From: CAZPHI01 sp964586425
GTDB taxonomy: Bacteria > Bacillota > Clostridia > Lachnospirales > Lachnospiraceae
Reading direction: 5' to 3'
DNA: 42,484 nucleotides
NCBI GenBank assembly: GCA_964586425.1
Contig: CAZPHI010000016.1
Coordinates: forward strand, 1 to 42,484
The notes beneath the pieces are model-generated. The model worked only from the letters and a program-made list of their open reading frames with translations. It searched no databases and was not told the DNA's origin. This document shows, piece after piece, positions 1 to 7,543 of the stretch. Both the position numbers and the translations under genes were made by a program. Numbering within the stretch: the first letter of the stretch is position 1; each line of letters starts with the position of its first letter.

Positions 1-295
1 ACTTTTTGTTATCCAGCTTTCTGACCTCATCGGGTGTAAACAGTTCTCTTCCTAATACATCATAGTTTCTTGAAGAGCTTCCCTGTCTGCCCTTTGTCTC
101 CCCGCTTGACTTCTTATCAATCGTCCCTTTGCCCAAAAGCTCCGAGACATACTTGTGTGTACTCTGCTCATTGCCTCCAAGATAAATGAAAGTATCGCAG
201 TTGCCGGGAATTGTCTCCCAGGTATCTTTGAAAAGTGCCTTTAACTGGGCAAAGTTCTGAATGATGATGCGTGACTTATACAAATGCTGTCGCAT
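1..295 (-). pseudogene. VirD4/TraG-type conjugation coupling protein, internal fragment
   Basis: The frame reads through about 98 codons and leaves the window at base 1. It contains IIIQNFAQLKALFKD, GNCDTFIYLGGNEQSTHKYV and GRELFTPDEVRKLDN, which belong to the C-terminal ATPase half of type IV coupling proteins (VirD4/TraG/PcfC). These proteins feed relaxase-bound DNA to the mating channel of conjugative elements. The first ATG of the open frame (base 295) is preceded directly by a stop and has no ribosome site, and the N-terminal half with Walker A is absent. This is therefore a remnant cut by recombination, or the distal part of a gene broken here. The remaining 3' part lies outside the window. 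The family call is confident; whether an intact element sits beyond base 1 is unknown. Confidence 0.8.
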
Positions 296-303
296 TTAAG
301 GTT

Positions 304-319
304 ATGCCGGATACGGCAT
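304..319. repeat. Perfect inverted repeat beside the coupling-protein break
   Basis: ATGCCG, a four-base loop GATA, then CGGCAT. It sits 9 bases outside the truncated coupling-protein frame. The G+C-rich string GGGACTTTTTTACAGCCCC follows at 335-353 and resembles the terminal repeat of an insertion sequence, but I cannot assign a family. Confidence 0.4.
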
Positions 320-399
320 TATGTTCGTAACAATGGGACTTTTTTACAGCCCCTCTGCACTATGTTAAATATTACAATTTCAATCCAAAGAAGTTATGA

Positions 400-975
400 T
401 TATATCATTTTCAAACATACTTGATACATATTAAACAAATGCATATTATCTACTGTCTCTATTGTCTTCCAAATACACACCTCAACTCGACCATACACAT
501 AAACTGACATATCTCCAGCAAACCCCAATAGTCTAGGTCTATTTACACCATGAAGTTTCTTTGGTTTTGATAAGTAGCCCCAATATATGTTGGGATTATT
601 CTTAATAAATACTTCTCCAAAATATGCCGAAATATCAACTGCTATCATAATTGTATTTAGAGACAGCTTTCGTCTATCGCTCATAATATGTGCTTTTATC
701 CAATCTGGACGCATAGCTGATTCCAACATTAATTCTTGTTCATCCTTTGTACACACCTCAATATGATTTGAAAACCAATCCCATAATTCAATTAATGAAT
801 TGGGTGTTTTATCCAATACCATACGCGTTCCCGTTAAATTAATATACTTTTCTAAATTCTGTATCCTCTGCTCTATGGTATCAATATACCATACAAAATA
901 TTGTTCAGCTTGCTTTTTCTTCATATCTTCAAATGATATAAGTTCAAACGGCGGGGTCATTCCATTATATTGCAT
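400..975 (-). CDS. Putative immunity protein of the orphan toxin module
   Basis: A soluble protein of about 191 residues with no signal peptide or membrane segment. I do not recognise a named domain. The start is set at the ATG at 975 because AGAGGTG lies 7 bases upstream; a GTG three codons earlier is too close to that site. The C-terminal half has an aromatic-rich stretch (NIYWGYLSKPKKL, NRPRLLGFAGDM). The gene starts about 20 bases after the end of a free-standing toxin C-terminus (997-1215) on the same strand. In polymorphic toxin loci that position belongs to the cognate immunity gene, so the role is inferred from position, not homology. It could also be an unrelated cytosolic protein. 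Confidence 0.5.
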   Translation of the reverse strand: MQYNGMTPPFELISFEDMKKKQAEQYFVWYIDTIEQRIQNLEKYINLTGTRMVLDKTPNSLIELWDWFSNHIEVCTKDEQELMLESAMRPDWIKAHIMSDRRKLSLNTIMIAVDISAYFGEVFIKNNPNIYWGYLSKPKKLHGVNRPRLLGFAGDMSVYVYGRVEVCIWKTIETVDNMHLFNMYQVCLKMI

Positions 976-996
976 ACATGTCACCTCTTATAACTG

Positions 997-1215
997 TTAA
1001 TGAATAACATACTGGATTCCATTTTGTGTCAAGAAATCAAGTAATTGTTGAGTTGCACCACCCCGACCAGTAATATCACTTCTAAAAAACTCCCAAACAA
1101 CAGCGGTAACATCTCCATTTTTCATTAAATATGCATCTTTCAATATCTGCGTTTTTATTCTTCGGCTCAGACAGGTTGGCTTCATATGCAACTCTATTTC
1201 AATATTGGCCCACAT
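997..1215 (-). CDS. Orphan polymorphic-toxin C-terminal tip
   Basis: This 72-codon frame has the ending typical of Rhs/YeeF/CdiA-type toxin tips: ILKDAYLMKNGDV, then VWEFFRSDITGRGG, a short helix, and the terminal NGIQYVIH. I know this 'W-x-FF-x-S-x-x-TG-x-G' plus 'NGI-x-hhIH' ending from nuclease-like tips, but cannot name the exact family. There is no delivery domain or signal peptide, so it cannot be secreted by itself. It is preceded by AGGTGG 6 bases before the ATG at 1215, so it may still be translated; the GTG at 1224 is an alternative start. It sits between the DUF4926 gene and the next putative immunity gene. This is the layout of displaced 'orphan' toxin-immunity cassettes that can recombine onto the full-length toxin upstream. 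Confidence 0.55.
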   Translation of the reverse strand: MWANIEIELHMKPTCLSRRIKTQILKDAYLMKNGDVTAVVWEFFRSDITGRGGATQQLLDFLTQNGIQYVIH

Positions 1216-1306
1216 ACCTTCCACCTTTTACACATTAACAAATGTCTGAAAATATTTTTGTGAATTACCTGAGTGTGATATTGCCAAAGCTTGTTCTCCA
1301 GTTTGT

Positions 1307-1510
1307 CTATCTCATATTATTTTCTACGATTTCAATATCCGTCTCACCTACGGTTAAGATGTCTAATGTTTCGTAGTCATCGTTGACAAACTCTACTTCA
1401 TATCCTCTCTTTTCTTCAAAATATACATATAAAATTGTACCAATACATCCCATCTTAACTTTGTCTGATAAATTTTTTGTCGCTTTTACTACTTGCAATT
1501 CTTCATACAT
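1307..1510 (-). CDS. DUF4926 domain protein, probable immunity protein
   Basis: A small 67-residue protein with the DUF4926 pattern: ELQVVKATKNL near the start, a central GCIGTILYVY, then YEVEFVNDDYETLDILTV. It resembles a compact SH3-like barrel. Members of this family often lie immediately downstream of toxins, including those with DUF6883 tips, and are regarded as immunity or antidote proteins. Here the gene starts 75 bases after the end of a DUF6883-ending secreted protein on the same strand, which supports that pairing. The start is placed at the ATG at 1510, with AGGTG about 10 bases upstream; a GTG at 1522 lies directly on the ribosome site. Family assignment is good; the immunity role is inference. 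Confidence 0.72.
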   Translation of the reverse strand: MYEELQVVKATKNLSDKVKMGCIGTILYVYFEEKRGYEVEFVNDDYETLDILTVGETDIEIVENNMR

Positions 1511-1585
1511 AAATGCGTTCACCTTTTCTTACAATACTCAAAGATCTCAATCTGCTCAATAGAACTAAATCTTTATATATTTATC

Positions 1586-4500
1586 CTACTTCTTTGTTGG
1601 TATCGCAGTAACCAATCTTACAAATCCATCGTTGTTTTTTATCCACACAAATACAACATCTATCTTCTTCCCATTCGCTCCTACTATAGATATCAACTGA
1701 TTGTATTTAATTCCATGTTCCGTAACAGCCGTCTGGACAGCCACATTTTCATCAAATACAATCTGTTTTGCAAGTTGTCCTGCATTTTCTTTTGTAAAAC
1801 CTAATGCTTTTTCAAACCAATTCGCTTTAGAACCTCCTACAGGATGATCTTTATTTAATAAGTAAGTGTCCAATTTCTTTTCTACACTTTCTTTTTGAAT
1901 GGCTAATGCAACATCATCTACAGAACTGTCTCCATCTGCCATATCCATTTGCAACCATGAAATTACACCGTTTGGCAAGTTCTGAATTCCCAAATACCGA
2001 TACATTTGAATTCCTTGAACAATTCCAAATGTTTTTACATAATATGCCAGCCCTTGAATATTGGCAAGAACAACAGGTGTAACCTCGGCCACTACCACAA
2101 TTGCAATGACTAACGCACCAACTTGTGCTACTGTTGTTAATACTGTATATACATCACATACACAATATATTTCCCAAGATAGATTAATATCTGCTTCCGA
2201 TAAAACCGTTCCTTTAAAGAAACCACTTTCAGTTCCTTTTGGAACTTCACTCCAATTTTCATTCCACCATATACCGCTATGCTTATAATAACGACTTTCT
2301 CTACCAGCAATTTTCTGGAATACATTTTCCCTTGTGACTGACGACAAATCATGCATATATAACTTGGAACCTTCATTGTTAATGATAGCAATATACGTCA
2401 GTTCATCAATGGTAAAAGCTTGCTTTTCATTATTCGTTACATTTTGAATAATCTGCTGAAATTGCTCTAGCGGAATTGGGTTGTCCACTTTTCCATCTAC
2501 CATCTGCATTAAATTGTCTAAATAATCAAAAGATGTGCAACTTACATTGTACCATGTTCTCCCTGTATTGAACACAATAGATGAATCATTTTCCTCTACC
2601 ACAACAGTATCGTATTTTGTGGGTGCCAAATCATCCAAATCACTTAAAGAATCGCCATCTGTATTGCGTTTTACCGGATTACTATAAAAAGACCATGTAT
2701 CAATCTCCTGCACTTCTTCCGTGTACGGATTATATGCATGTACCTTGTAACTGGATTTTAATTCAATGATATCTGGTATACCATCACCATCCGTATCAAT
2801 AGTCTCATCCCCTAAAGCAGGGTCTTTGTCCAATGATACAACAGAACCGTTGGATAATCTTATCCAGCATCCCTGATTTACCTGTTCACCCATTTTAGTA
2901 ATTAATGGAGTAAGTGCGGATGCAAAATTCTGATTAATGTTAGCAGTAACTCCGTCGGTCTGGCTAACAAGACTATTGTAAGTATAATAATAAGATGGCG
3001 TTGTAACCACCGATACAACAATCTCTTCTTCTACAAGTTTTTTTATTTCATCTGTAAGGGTTGCACCGGAATCTACAGATGTACCATTCTTATAATTTGC
3101 ATCTGTCAAAAGTATAATATACTTTTTAACTCCCGTCCGATATTCCATATTTCTTGCACAATACAATGCATCTACTACGGACTCCGGAGTGTCTCCACCA
3201 CCACTTACACCCAAAGAGGACAACTCACTTTTAAAGGAAGATACACTTGTATACCAATCATAACTTTTGGTGGAACCAATTCCATCGGCATAAATATCTC
3301 TATATTCTACTAGACCCAAGCGGATATCAACCTTATTTTCTTCCAGATTAGACACAGCTGTCTCTATGTTATTTTTGACATTTTGTATTTCATTTCCCAT
3401 AGAACCAGTAGTATCAATCACAAATACAACATCGGCTTTGCCTGCTTCAATAATACTATCTTCATTTTCCCAATCAATATTAAAAAAATAATCAGGCACC
3501 GATACTACCATATAAGTACTATAGTGACTAACTTCTGCTGATATTGTGCAATTGTCCATATTATGTGTTGTGTCTAATAATTCAAGTGCATTCTCTTCTT
3601 CGTTGTACCAAGCAATCGCTAAGTCGGTTAATTTATTTTTTTTCAAAATTTCATTACTGATTATAAATGTTAATTGACTATTTTCAAAAGACAAGTCTTC
3701 ATCATGAATAAAATCAAACGCAGTTCCTACAAGACAGTCAATATCCATTATTGTAGCATCATTTTCCAATGCCGTTGCATATATTTTTTGACTATAATCT
3801 CCTTTTCCCGTTATTTGAATATTGGGTAATGTTCCAACTTCTTGAAGCTGATATTGTTCCACCGTGTCTATTCTAACCGCTTGTGTTACGATTTCTTGGC
3901 TATCTATAACTCCATTTCCATCTGTATCAGAACTTAAAGGATTCAATCCACAAGCGATTTCTGTTCCGTCACTCATTCCATCCTCGTCTGAATCATAATT
4001 TATAGGATTTGTCTTATATAGATTAATCTCTTCGTAATCATTTAATCCGTCTTCATCCGTATCTTTTGAAAATGGATTGGTATCATATTCATATTCCTGT
4101 GATAATGTCAAACCATCTTCATCGTAATCATCCGCCAACCGAATATTATCAATCGGCAAACCTTGTAACAATAAATTTGTGTATATTGCTCTTTCCAAAT
4201 AATTTTTATCAATCTTGCCATCAGAAAGTTCTACGTATTCAGTAGTATCTATTTTCCATGAATATAGTACACAATTTTCTGCTACATTATTTGCTGAACC
4301 ACCATTTCCATTAAATCCAAACAATACAGTCTGTCCAGCAGTAATATTTGCATTATATCCGTCATTTCTTATTACATAATGATTTCCTTCGTGGGACTCA
4401 ATAACAGCATTCCAAATATTTGTTATTTTTCTTTCGAAATCAAACTCTAACACCCAATCTTCTAATGTCTTGTCTGTATTATTCGTAATTTGAATACTAC

Positions 4501-5146
4501 CTGTGAAACCACTTCCCCAATCACTATCAACCTGATATTGTACAGAATAATCTTCCTCTCGAACCTCTTTATTTTCTCCTACAATATTAAAATTTTCTGG
4601 AAACTCATTAAATGCTGTACTACCTGAAATACCGAATTCTATGCTTCCCCCAGCAACAATATCCTGATTCCATCCGGCATTTTTAACAATATATTGATTT
4701 TCTTCATGTGTAGAAATCTCTGCATTCCAAATATTGGTAATTTGTTCATCATATTTAAATGATAAGTACCAGTTCTGTATCGTATCATCTCCTGTGTTTT
4801 CAATCTTGACATTCGCATTATAACCGGTTTCCCAAGAAGATGTTAAAGAAAATATTACATTATAATTTTCACTTTCATATATTTTTTCATTTGTTACTTG
4901 TTCTTGATTTTCATTAAGCAAATTTTCTTCAGCGGGTTCTATGTTATTTCCCGAAACAGAAGCATCTGTTATTACAATATTTTCTGTCGGTGATTCATTT
5001 TCACCTCCTGCTTCGTTAGTTGCAATAACTTCCTGAACTTCACTGGACGTTTGATTATCCTCAGCGAATGCAGTTACATTTACTGTACTAAAACACATTA
5101 CAAATGCAAGCAATCCTGCTAAGATTCGTCGTTTTAATCTCTTCAT
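1586..5146 (-). CDS. Secreted CBM-like/TSP3/VWA protein with C-terminal DUF6883 tip
   Basis: 1186 residues. A signal peptide ends near AFA-ED (residue 28), and an acidic linker follows. Two tandem cellulose-binding-like beta-sandwich modules (about 90-195 and 200-310) share the pattern ITNIWNAxIxxHExNxYxI. Thrombospondin-3-like calcium repeats (DYDEDGL, DTDEDGL, DSDEDGM, DTDGNGV) span about 338-420, and a VWA domain spans about 573-765 with MIDAS motif DTTGS. A second short calcium-repeat block (DTDGDGIPD, NTDGDSLSD) follows. A hydrophobic stretch with VGALVIAIVVVAEV (about 1015-1040) precedes the last 95 residues, which match DUF6883 (HPVGGSKANWFEKALGF ... GFVRLVTAIP). There is no LPXTG anchor. 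I infer a surface or secreted adhesin-like carrier with a toxin-like tip. A ribosome site (AGGAGG) lies 10 bases before the ATG, and a c-di-GMP-I riboswitch plus terminator lie directly upstream. DUF6883 activity is not established. Confidence 0.85.
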   Translation of the reverse strand: MKRLKRRILAGLLAFVMCFSTVNVTAFAEDNQTSSEVQEVIATNEAGGENESPTENIVITDASVSGNNIEPAEENLLNENQEQVTNEKIYESENYNVIFSLTSSWETGYNANVKIENTGDDTIQNWYLSFKYDEQITNIWNAEISTHEENQYIVKNAGWNQDIVAGGSIEFGISGSTAFNEFPENFNIVGENKEVREEDYSVQYQVDSDWGSGFTGSIQITNNTDKTLEDWVLEFDFERKITNIWNAVIESHEGNHYVIRNDGYNANITAGQTVLFGFNGNGGSANNVAENCVLYSWKIDTTEYVELSDGKIDKNYLERAIYTNLLLQGLPIDNIRLADDYDEDGLTLSQEYEYDTNPFSKDTDEDGLNDYEEINLYKTNPINYDSDEDGMSDGTEIACGLNPLSSDTDGNGVIDSQEIVTQAVRIDTVEQYQLQEVGTLPNIQITGKGDYSQKIYATALENDATIMDIDCLVGTAFDFIHDEDLSFENSQLTFIISNEILKKNKLTDLAIAWYNEEENALELLDTTHNMDNCTISAEVSHYSTYMVVSVPDYFFNIDWENEDSIIEAGKADVVFVIDTTGSMGNEIQNVKNNIETAVSNLEENKVDIRLGLVEYRDIYADGIGSTKSYDWYTSVSSFKSELSSLGVSGGGDTPESVVDALYCARNMEYRTGVKKYIILLTDANYKNGTSVDSGATLTDEIKKLVEEEIVVSVVTTPSYYYTYNSLVSQTDGVTANINQNFASALTPLITKMGEQVNQGCWIRLSNGSVVSLDKDPALGDETIDTDGDGIPDIIELKSSYKVHAYNPYTEEVQEIDTWSFYSNPVKRNTDGDSLSDLDDLAPTKYDTVVVEENDSSIVFNTGRTWYNVSCTSFDYLDNLMQMVDGKVDNPIPLEQFQQIIQNVTNNEKQAFTIDELTYIAIINNEGSKLYMHDLSSVTRENVFQKIAGRESRYYKHSGIWWNENWSEVPKGTESGFFKGTVLSEADINLSWEIYCVCDVYTVLTTVAQVGALVIAIVVVAEVTPVVLANIQGLAYYVKTFGIVQGIQMYRYLGIQNLPNGVISWLQMDMADGDSSVDDVALAIQKESVEKKLDTYLLNKDHPVGGSKANWFEKALGFTKENAGQLAKQIVFDENVAVQTAVTEHGIKYNQLISIVGANGKKIDVVFVWIKNNDGFVRLVTAIPTKK

Positions 5147-5167
5147 AATACATTAACCTCCTAAAAT

Positions 5168-5195
5168 AAAAAAAGCTGCAATGATTATCATTGCA
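5168..5195 (-). terminator. Leader terminator between riboswitch and the VWA gene
   Basis: On the minus strand TGCAATGA, loop TAA, TCATTGCA forms a perfect 8-bp stem followed by GC and seven T residues. It ends 6 bases before the AGGAGG of the 1586-5146 gene. Its 5' arm shares two bases (5194-5195) with the proposed P1 strand of the riboswitch, so the two helices compete. This placement is typical of a transcription-control expression platform. Confidence 0.8.
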
Positions 5196-5290
5196 ACCGA
5201 ACCGTCAATATAATAAAATATATGTATTTTATTACTTAGACTTCATGCTTTGCGTCCTTACGTTTCCATAAGTTTGCCCCAATTTGATTG
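5194..5290 (-). promoter_or_regulatory. Cyclic-di-GMP-I (GEMM-I) riboswitch
   Basis: The minus strand shows the two hallmark strings of the class, GGGGCAAAC (5280-5272) and GGACGCAAAGC (5257-5247). Between them is a hairpin CTTATG-GAAA-CGTAAG capped by the GNRA tetraloop expected in this aptamer. A second arm (10 perfect pairs, 5234-5225 with 5220-5211) is flanked by CTAAG and TAT, resembling the 11-nucleotide tetraloop receptor with one extra base. The closing helix P1 can form between 5290-5281 and 5203-5194 using several G-T pairs. The aptamer senses cyclic di-GMP in known examples. With the terminator that follows, it should set transcription of the VWA/DUF6883 protein; whether ligand turns the gene on or off cannot be decided by eye. 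Confidence 0.86.
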
Positions 5291-5336
5291 TTAGCTTTAT
5301 AAAATACAATCTCACTTCCTTTCGATAAAAATATAT

Positions 5337-5588
5337 TTACTGCCAAATTATACAATATAAATTCCCATATTTCAACAAATTTTCAGATGTCCGCATGCCC
5401 TTTGGATATAAATACACTTTTACAAATTCTTTTGCCTTGTCTTTTACTTCATCGCTAACGGCTATTGAATTGCAGTTCTTACAGTGTACTATCTGTGCAT
5501 TTATGACATTTACAGTTTTTCCGTCGATATTCATAGAAAATTCGCCAGTTTCCATGTCCATTGTGTTATGACTTTTAATATATTTCAT
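5337..5588 (-). CDS. Small protein with a single CxxC knuckle
   Basis: 83 residues, starting at the ATG at 5588, which has AAGGAG 8-9 bases upstream; an in-frame upstream start has no such site. The centre carries IVHCKNCNSIAVSDEV, one CxxC pair that could bind metal or be redox active, followed by a KDKAKEFVKVYLYPKG stretch. It faintly resembles YgiT-type zinc-knuckle antitoxins, but has one pair of cysteines and no helix-turn-helix, so I do not assign it. There is no signal peptide. It ends 47 bases before the riboswitch of the downstream surface protein. That spacing suggests a separate transcript, with the riboswitch promoter lying in or near its 3' end. Confidence 0.55.
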   Translation of the reverse strand: MKYIKSHNTMDMETGEFSMNIDGKTVNVINAQIVHCKNCNSIAVSDEVKDKAKEFVKVYLYPKGMRTSENLLKYGNLYCIIWQ

Positions 5589-5637
5589 TGTAAATTCTCC
5601 TTGAAAAATTCCGATATGCAAAACACATTCTTTTTTA

Positions 5638-5672
5638 CATAGGCACAGTATGCCACATTTCCTGTGCCTATG
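5638..5672. terminator. 11-bp perfect hairpin after the binding-protein gene
   Basis: CATAGGCACAG pairs perfectly with CTGTGCCTATG across a 13-base loop. It lies 10 bases after the stop codon of the 5682-6974 gene. The minus-strand transcript is not followed by a T run (TAAAAAAG instead), so it may be a 3' stabilising hairpin or a weak terminator. Confidence 0.5.
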
Positions 5673-5681
5673 CTATATCAT

Positions 5682-6974
5682 TTAATGCTTATTCCGATAT
5701 GAACTCATCTTCTCCACAGTGACCTCCGGATAGAAATAAGTCAAAATCGTTGCTTTCGGAACTCCTGCAGCTAATGCTTTCTTCACTTCTTCTTTCTGCT
5801 CCGGTGTATACGACCAATGCAACATTCGATTTGTGATTGTATCCTCCCACTTAGGCTTTTCCCTCTCAGGATTCCTTACAGGCTTACCGCCAGTACTTCC
5901 ACTAGAAGAGTTGGCACTTTCTTCAGCATCAGACTTCTGTGATTCATCGACATACTCAAGCTCATTTGCCTGTTCTCTTACACAATTTACTTGACAAACT
6001 CTATCTAGCGCCTTGATTCCACCCTCTGCTGTGTACCATACATTAGGATTAGCAAGGTATACAATATGGCCTTCCTTATAAGCAGTTGTAGTTTTAACTA
6101 ATTCATTCTCCACTATCTCCTTGGCTAACTGCGCACCATTAGTTCCAATAGCTGCATCTCTGTCCATAACGAATATGTAATCAGGATTTTCTGCAACAAC
6201 CACCTCGAACGAAGACTCATTGCCGTGCGCTGATGAACCAGTCTGTGCCGATGCAGTCAAATTGTCGAATTGAATTTCCACACCGATAATAGAGCATCTT
6301 CCATCGTTGCCAAGAAGGTTAAAGCTGCCACTTGTAGTCATTCCAACTAACGCAGTTTTATCCTTTGATATTGCCTGTAAAGCACTGATTCTATTTGAAA
6401 ATGCTTTCGTTTTATCTACGATTTCATCTTCCAAGCCAAAGATTGACGCAATTGTAGTAGCATTTTTCGTAACGCTCTCAACTAACCCAATCTCAGTATC
6501 TGTTGCAAGGTATACAACAGGTGCTATTTCACTCAAAGCATCGTATGATGCCAAAAGACGTCCGCCAATGAATATTATATCTGGTTCGCATGCCATAACC
6601 GCTTCGATATCAGCTTCTTTAATTGTGCCAAGATTTGCTATATTCTTGTTATCAGAATATGATGATAGATAATCTATCGATGTATCCGCCATTCCCACAA
6701 CTCTATCTCCCATTCCTATGCTGTCAATGATATCAAGAGATGCAAGATCAAGAATTGCTATTCTCTCGGGGCTGTATGGAACTTCAATCTGTGTTTGTTC
6801 TTTATTACCGTTAAGTGTTGTTATTGTTACTTTCTCAGGTGTTGTGGCACCTTCTGTTCCTGTTTGAGCTTTCTCGCTGCTTTGGCAGCCTGTTAATCCG
6901 ATGAGCATCATCGCTGTAAGTACTATTGCTATTAACAACAGTAGAATCACTGTCGATTTGTTTTTAACTTTCAT
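5682..6974 (-). CDS. Siderophore-type ABC transporter substrate-binding lipoprotein with extra C-terminal domain
   Basis: 430 residues. The lipobox is LTGC with Cys30, so the protein should be anchored outside the membrane. Residues about 48-345 form a FecB/FatB-like periplasmic-binding fold (SPERIAILDLASLDIIDSIG, ACEPDIIFIGG, VGMTTSGSFNLLG, ENPDYIFVMDRDAA), closest in style to iron-siderophore binding proteins such as YclQ. A Ser/Gly/Glu-rich linker (about 350-385) then leads to an unusual 40-residue tail, YTPEQKEEVKKALAAGVPK through VTVEKMSSYR, resembling a small helical module. The family norm is about 320 residues. No permease or ATPase lies nearby, so it must work with a transporter elsewhere or in another role. 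The ribosome site GGAGG precedes the ATG. The ligand is inferred from family resemblance only. Confidence 0.8.
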   Translation of the reverse strand: MKVKNKSTVILLLLIAIVLTAMMLIGLTGCQSSEKAQTGTEGATTPEKVTITTLNGNKEQTQIEVPYSPERIAILDLASLDIIDSIGMGDRVVGMADTSIDYLSSYSDNKNIANLGTIKEADIEAVMACEPDIIFIGGRLLASYDALSEIAPVVYLATDTEIGLVESVTKNATTIASIFGLEDEIVDKTKAFSNRISALQAISKDKTALVGMTTSGSFNLLGNDGRCSIIGVEIQFDNLTASAQTGSSAHGNESSFEVVVAENPDYIFVMDRDAAIGTNGAQLAKEIVENELVKTTTAYKEGHIVYLANPNVWYTAEGGIKALDRVCQVNCVREQANELEYVDESQKSDAEESANSSSGSTGGKPVRNPEREKPKWEDTITNRMLHWSYTPEQKEEVKKALAAGVPKATILTYFYPEVTVEKMSSYRNKH

Positions 6975-7035
6975 TACAACCTCCGTTACAGCATTGATAG
7001 TTTTAACTACATTTTATTAGTAGCATCTAACCGTG

Positions 7036-7070
7036 TTATAAAAAAAACAGACAGTTTTTGCTGCCTGTTT
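7036..7070 (-). terminator. Intrinsic terminator downstream of the HxlR regulator
   Basis: On the minus strand AAACAG, a one-base mismatch, then CAG pairs with CTG and CTGTTT around a short A-rich loop. A run of eight T residues follows. It separates the HxlR-type gene (7172-7516) from the binding-protein gene that starts at 6974. Confidence 0.8.
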
Positions 7071-7171
7071 ATATAACCATATATTCTTTTCTAAAACAAT
7101 AACAAACTTTTTTGTATGTATAAAAGTGTATCATTTTAGAGTTAGTTACGTCTAATCTTTGTTACTTTTAC

Positions 7172-7516
7172 TTAATCTCTTACTACAATTCTTTTATTCT
7201 TGGCATACCCTTTTGTAAATTCACATATCTTCTCGATAATCTCAGCTAGTAAACTGTATTCTTCTGCCAATTCATATACAACAATCATCGGAGGGTTGAC
7301 CTCAATAACATGCCTTAAAACGAGCCCACTCGCCTCTAATTCTCTCAATTGTGAGATTAACACTTTCTCGCTTATATCTGGTATAGCTTTTTTTAACATT
7401 GAGAATCTGTTATCGCCATGTATTATATGCCACAGAATTCTTAATTTCCATTTGCCGCCTATAAGATCATGTGTCATAACTAATGCACAATTATATTCAT
7501 CTTTTATCTTATTCAT
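7172..7516 (-). CDS. HxlR-family winged-helix regulator
   Basis: 114 residues. The family signature is clear: CALVMTHDLIGGKWKLRILW at the N-terminus, then FSMLKKAIPDISEKVLISQL (recognition region), and GLVLRHVIEVNPPMIVVYEL (wing). The conserved Cys near residue 9 is the one that senses electrophiles or oxidants in relatives such as YodB and HypR. The start at 7516 is chosen because AGGAG lies 7 bases before it; an upstream ATG at 7540 has no site. A 7-bp palindrome (GTTAGTA-GT-TACTAAC) lies at 7544-7559, where the promoter should be, which suggests autoregulation. Upstream neighbours on the same strand are an isochorismatase, YaiI and an FMN/iron-sulfur flavoprotein, a plausible redox-stress set. 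Confidence 0.9.
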   Translation of the reverse strand: MNKIKDEYNCALVMTHDLIGGKWKLRILWHIIHGDNRFSMLKKAIPDISEKVLISQLRELEASGLVLRHVIEVNPPMIVVYELAEEYSLLAEIIEKICEFTKGYAKNKRIVVRD

Positions 7517-7543
7517 CTCTTTGCTCCTAATCATATCCAATGG

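Noticed and set aside
335..353. Insertion-sequence terminal repeat
   Set aside because: The string looks like an IS end, but no partner repeat, transposase remnant or target duplication is visible, so no mobile element is called.
5337..5588. YgiT-type antitoxin
   Set aside because: Only one CxxC pair and no helix-turn-helix; no adjacent MqsR-like toxin.
5702..5810. C-terminal tail of the binding lipoprotein as a helix-turn-helix DNA-binding domain
   Set aside because: The helical pattern is suggestive, but the protein has a signal peptide and lipobox, so DNA binding outside the membrane makes no sense.
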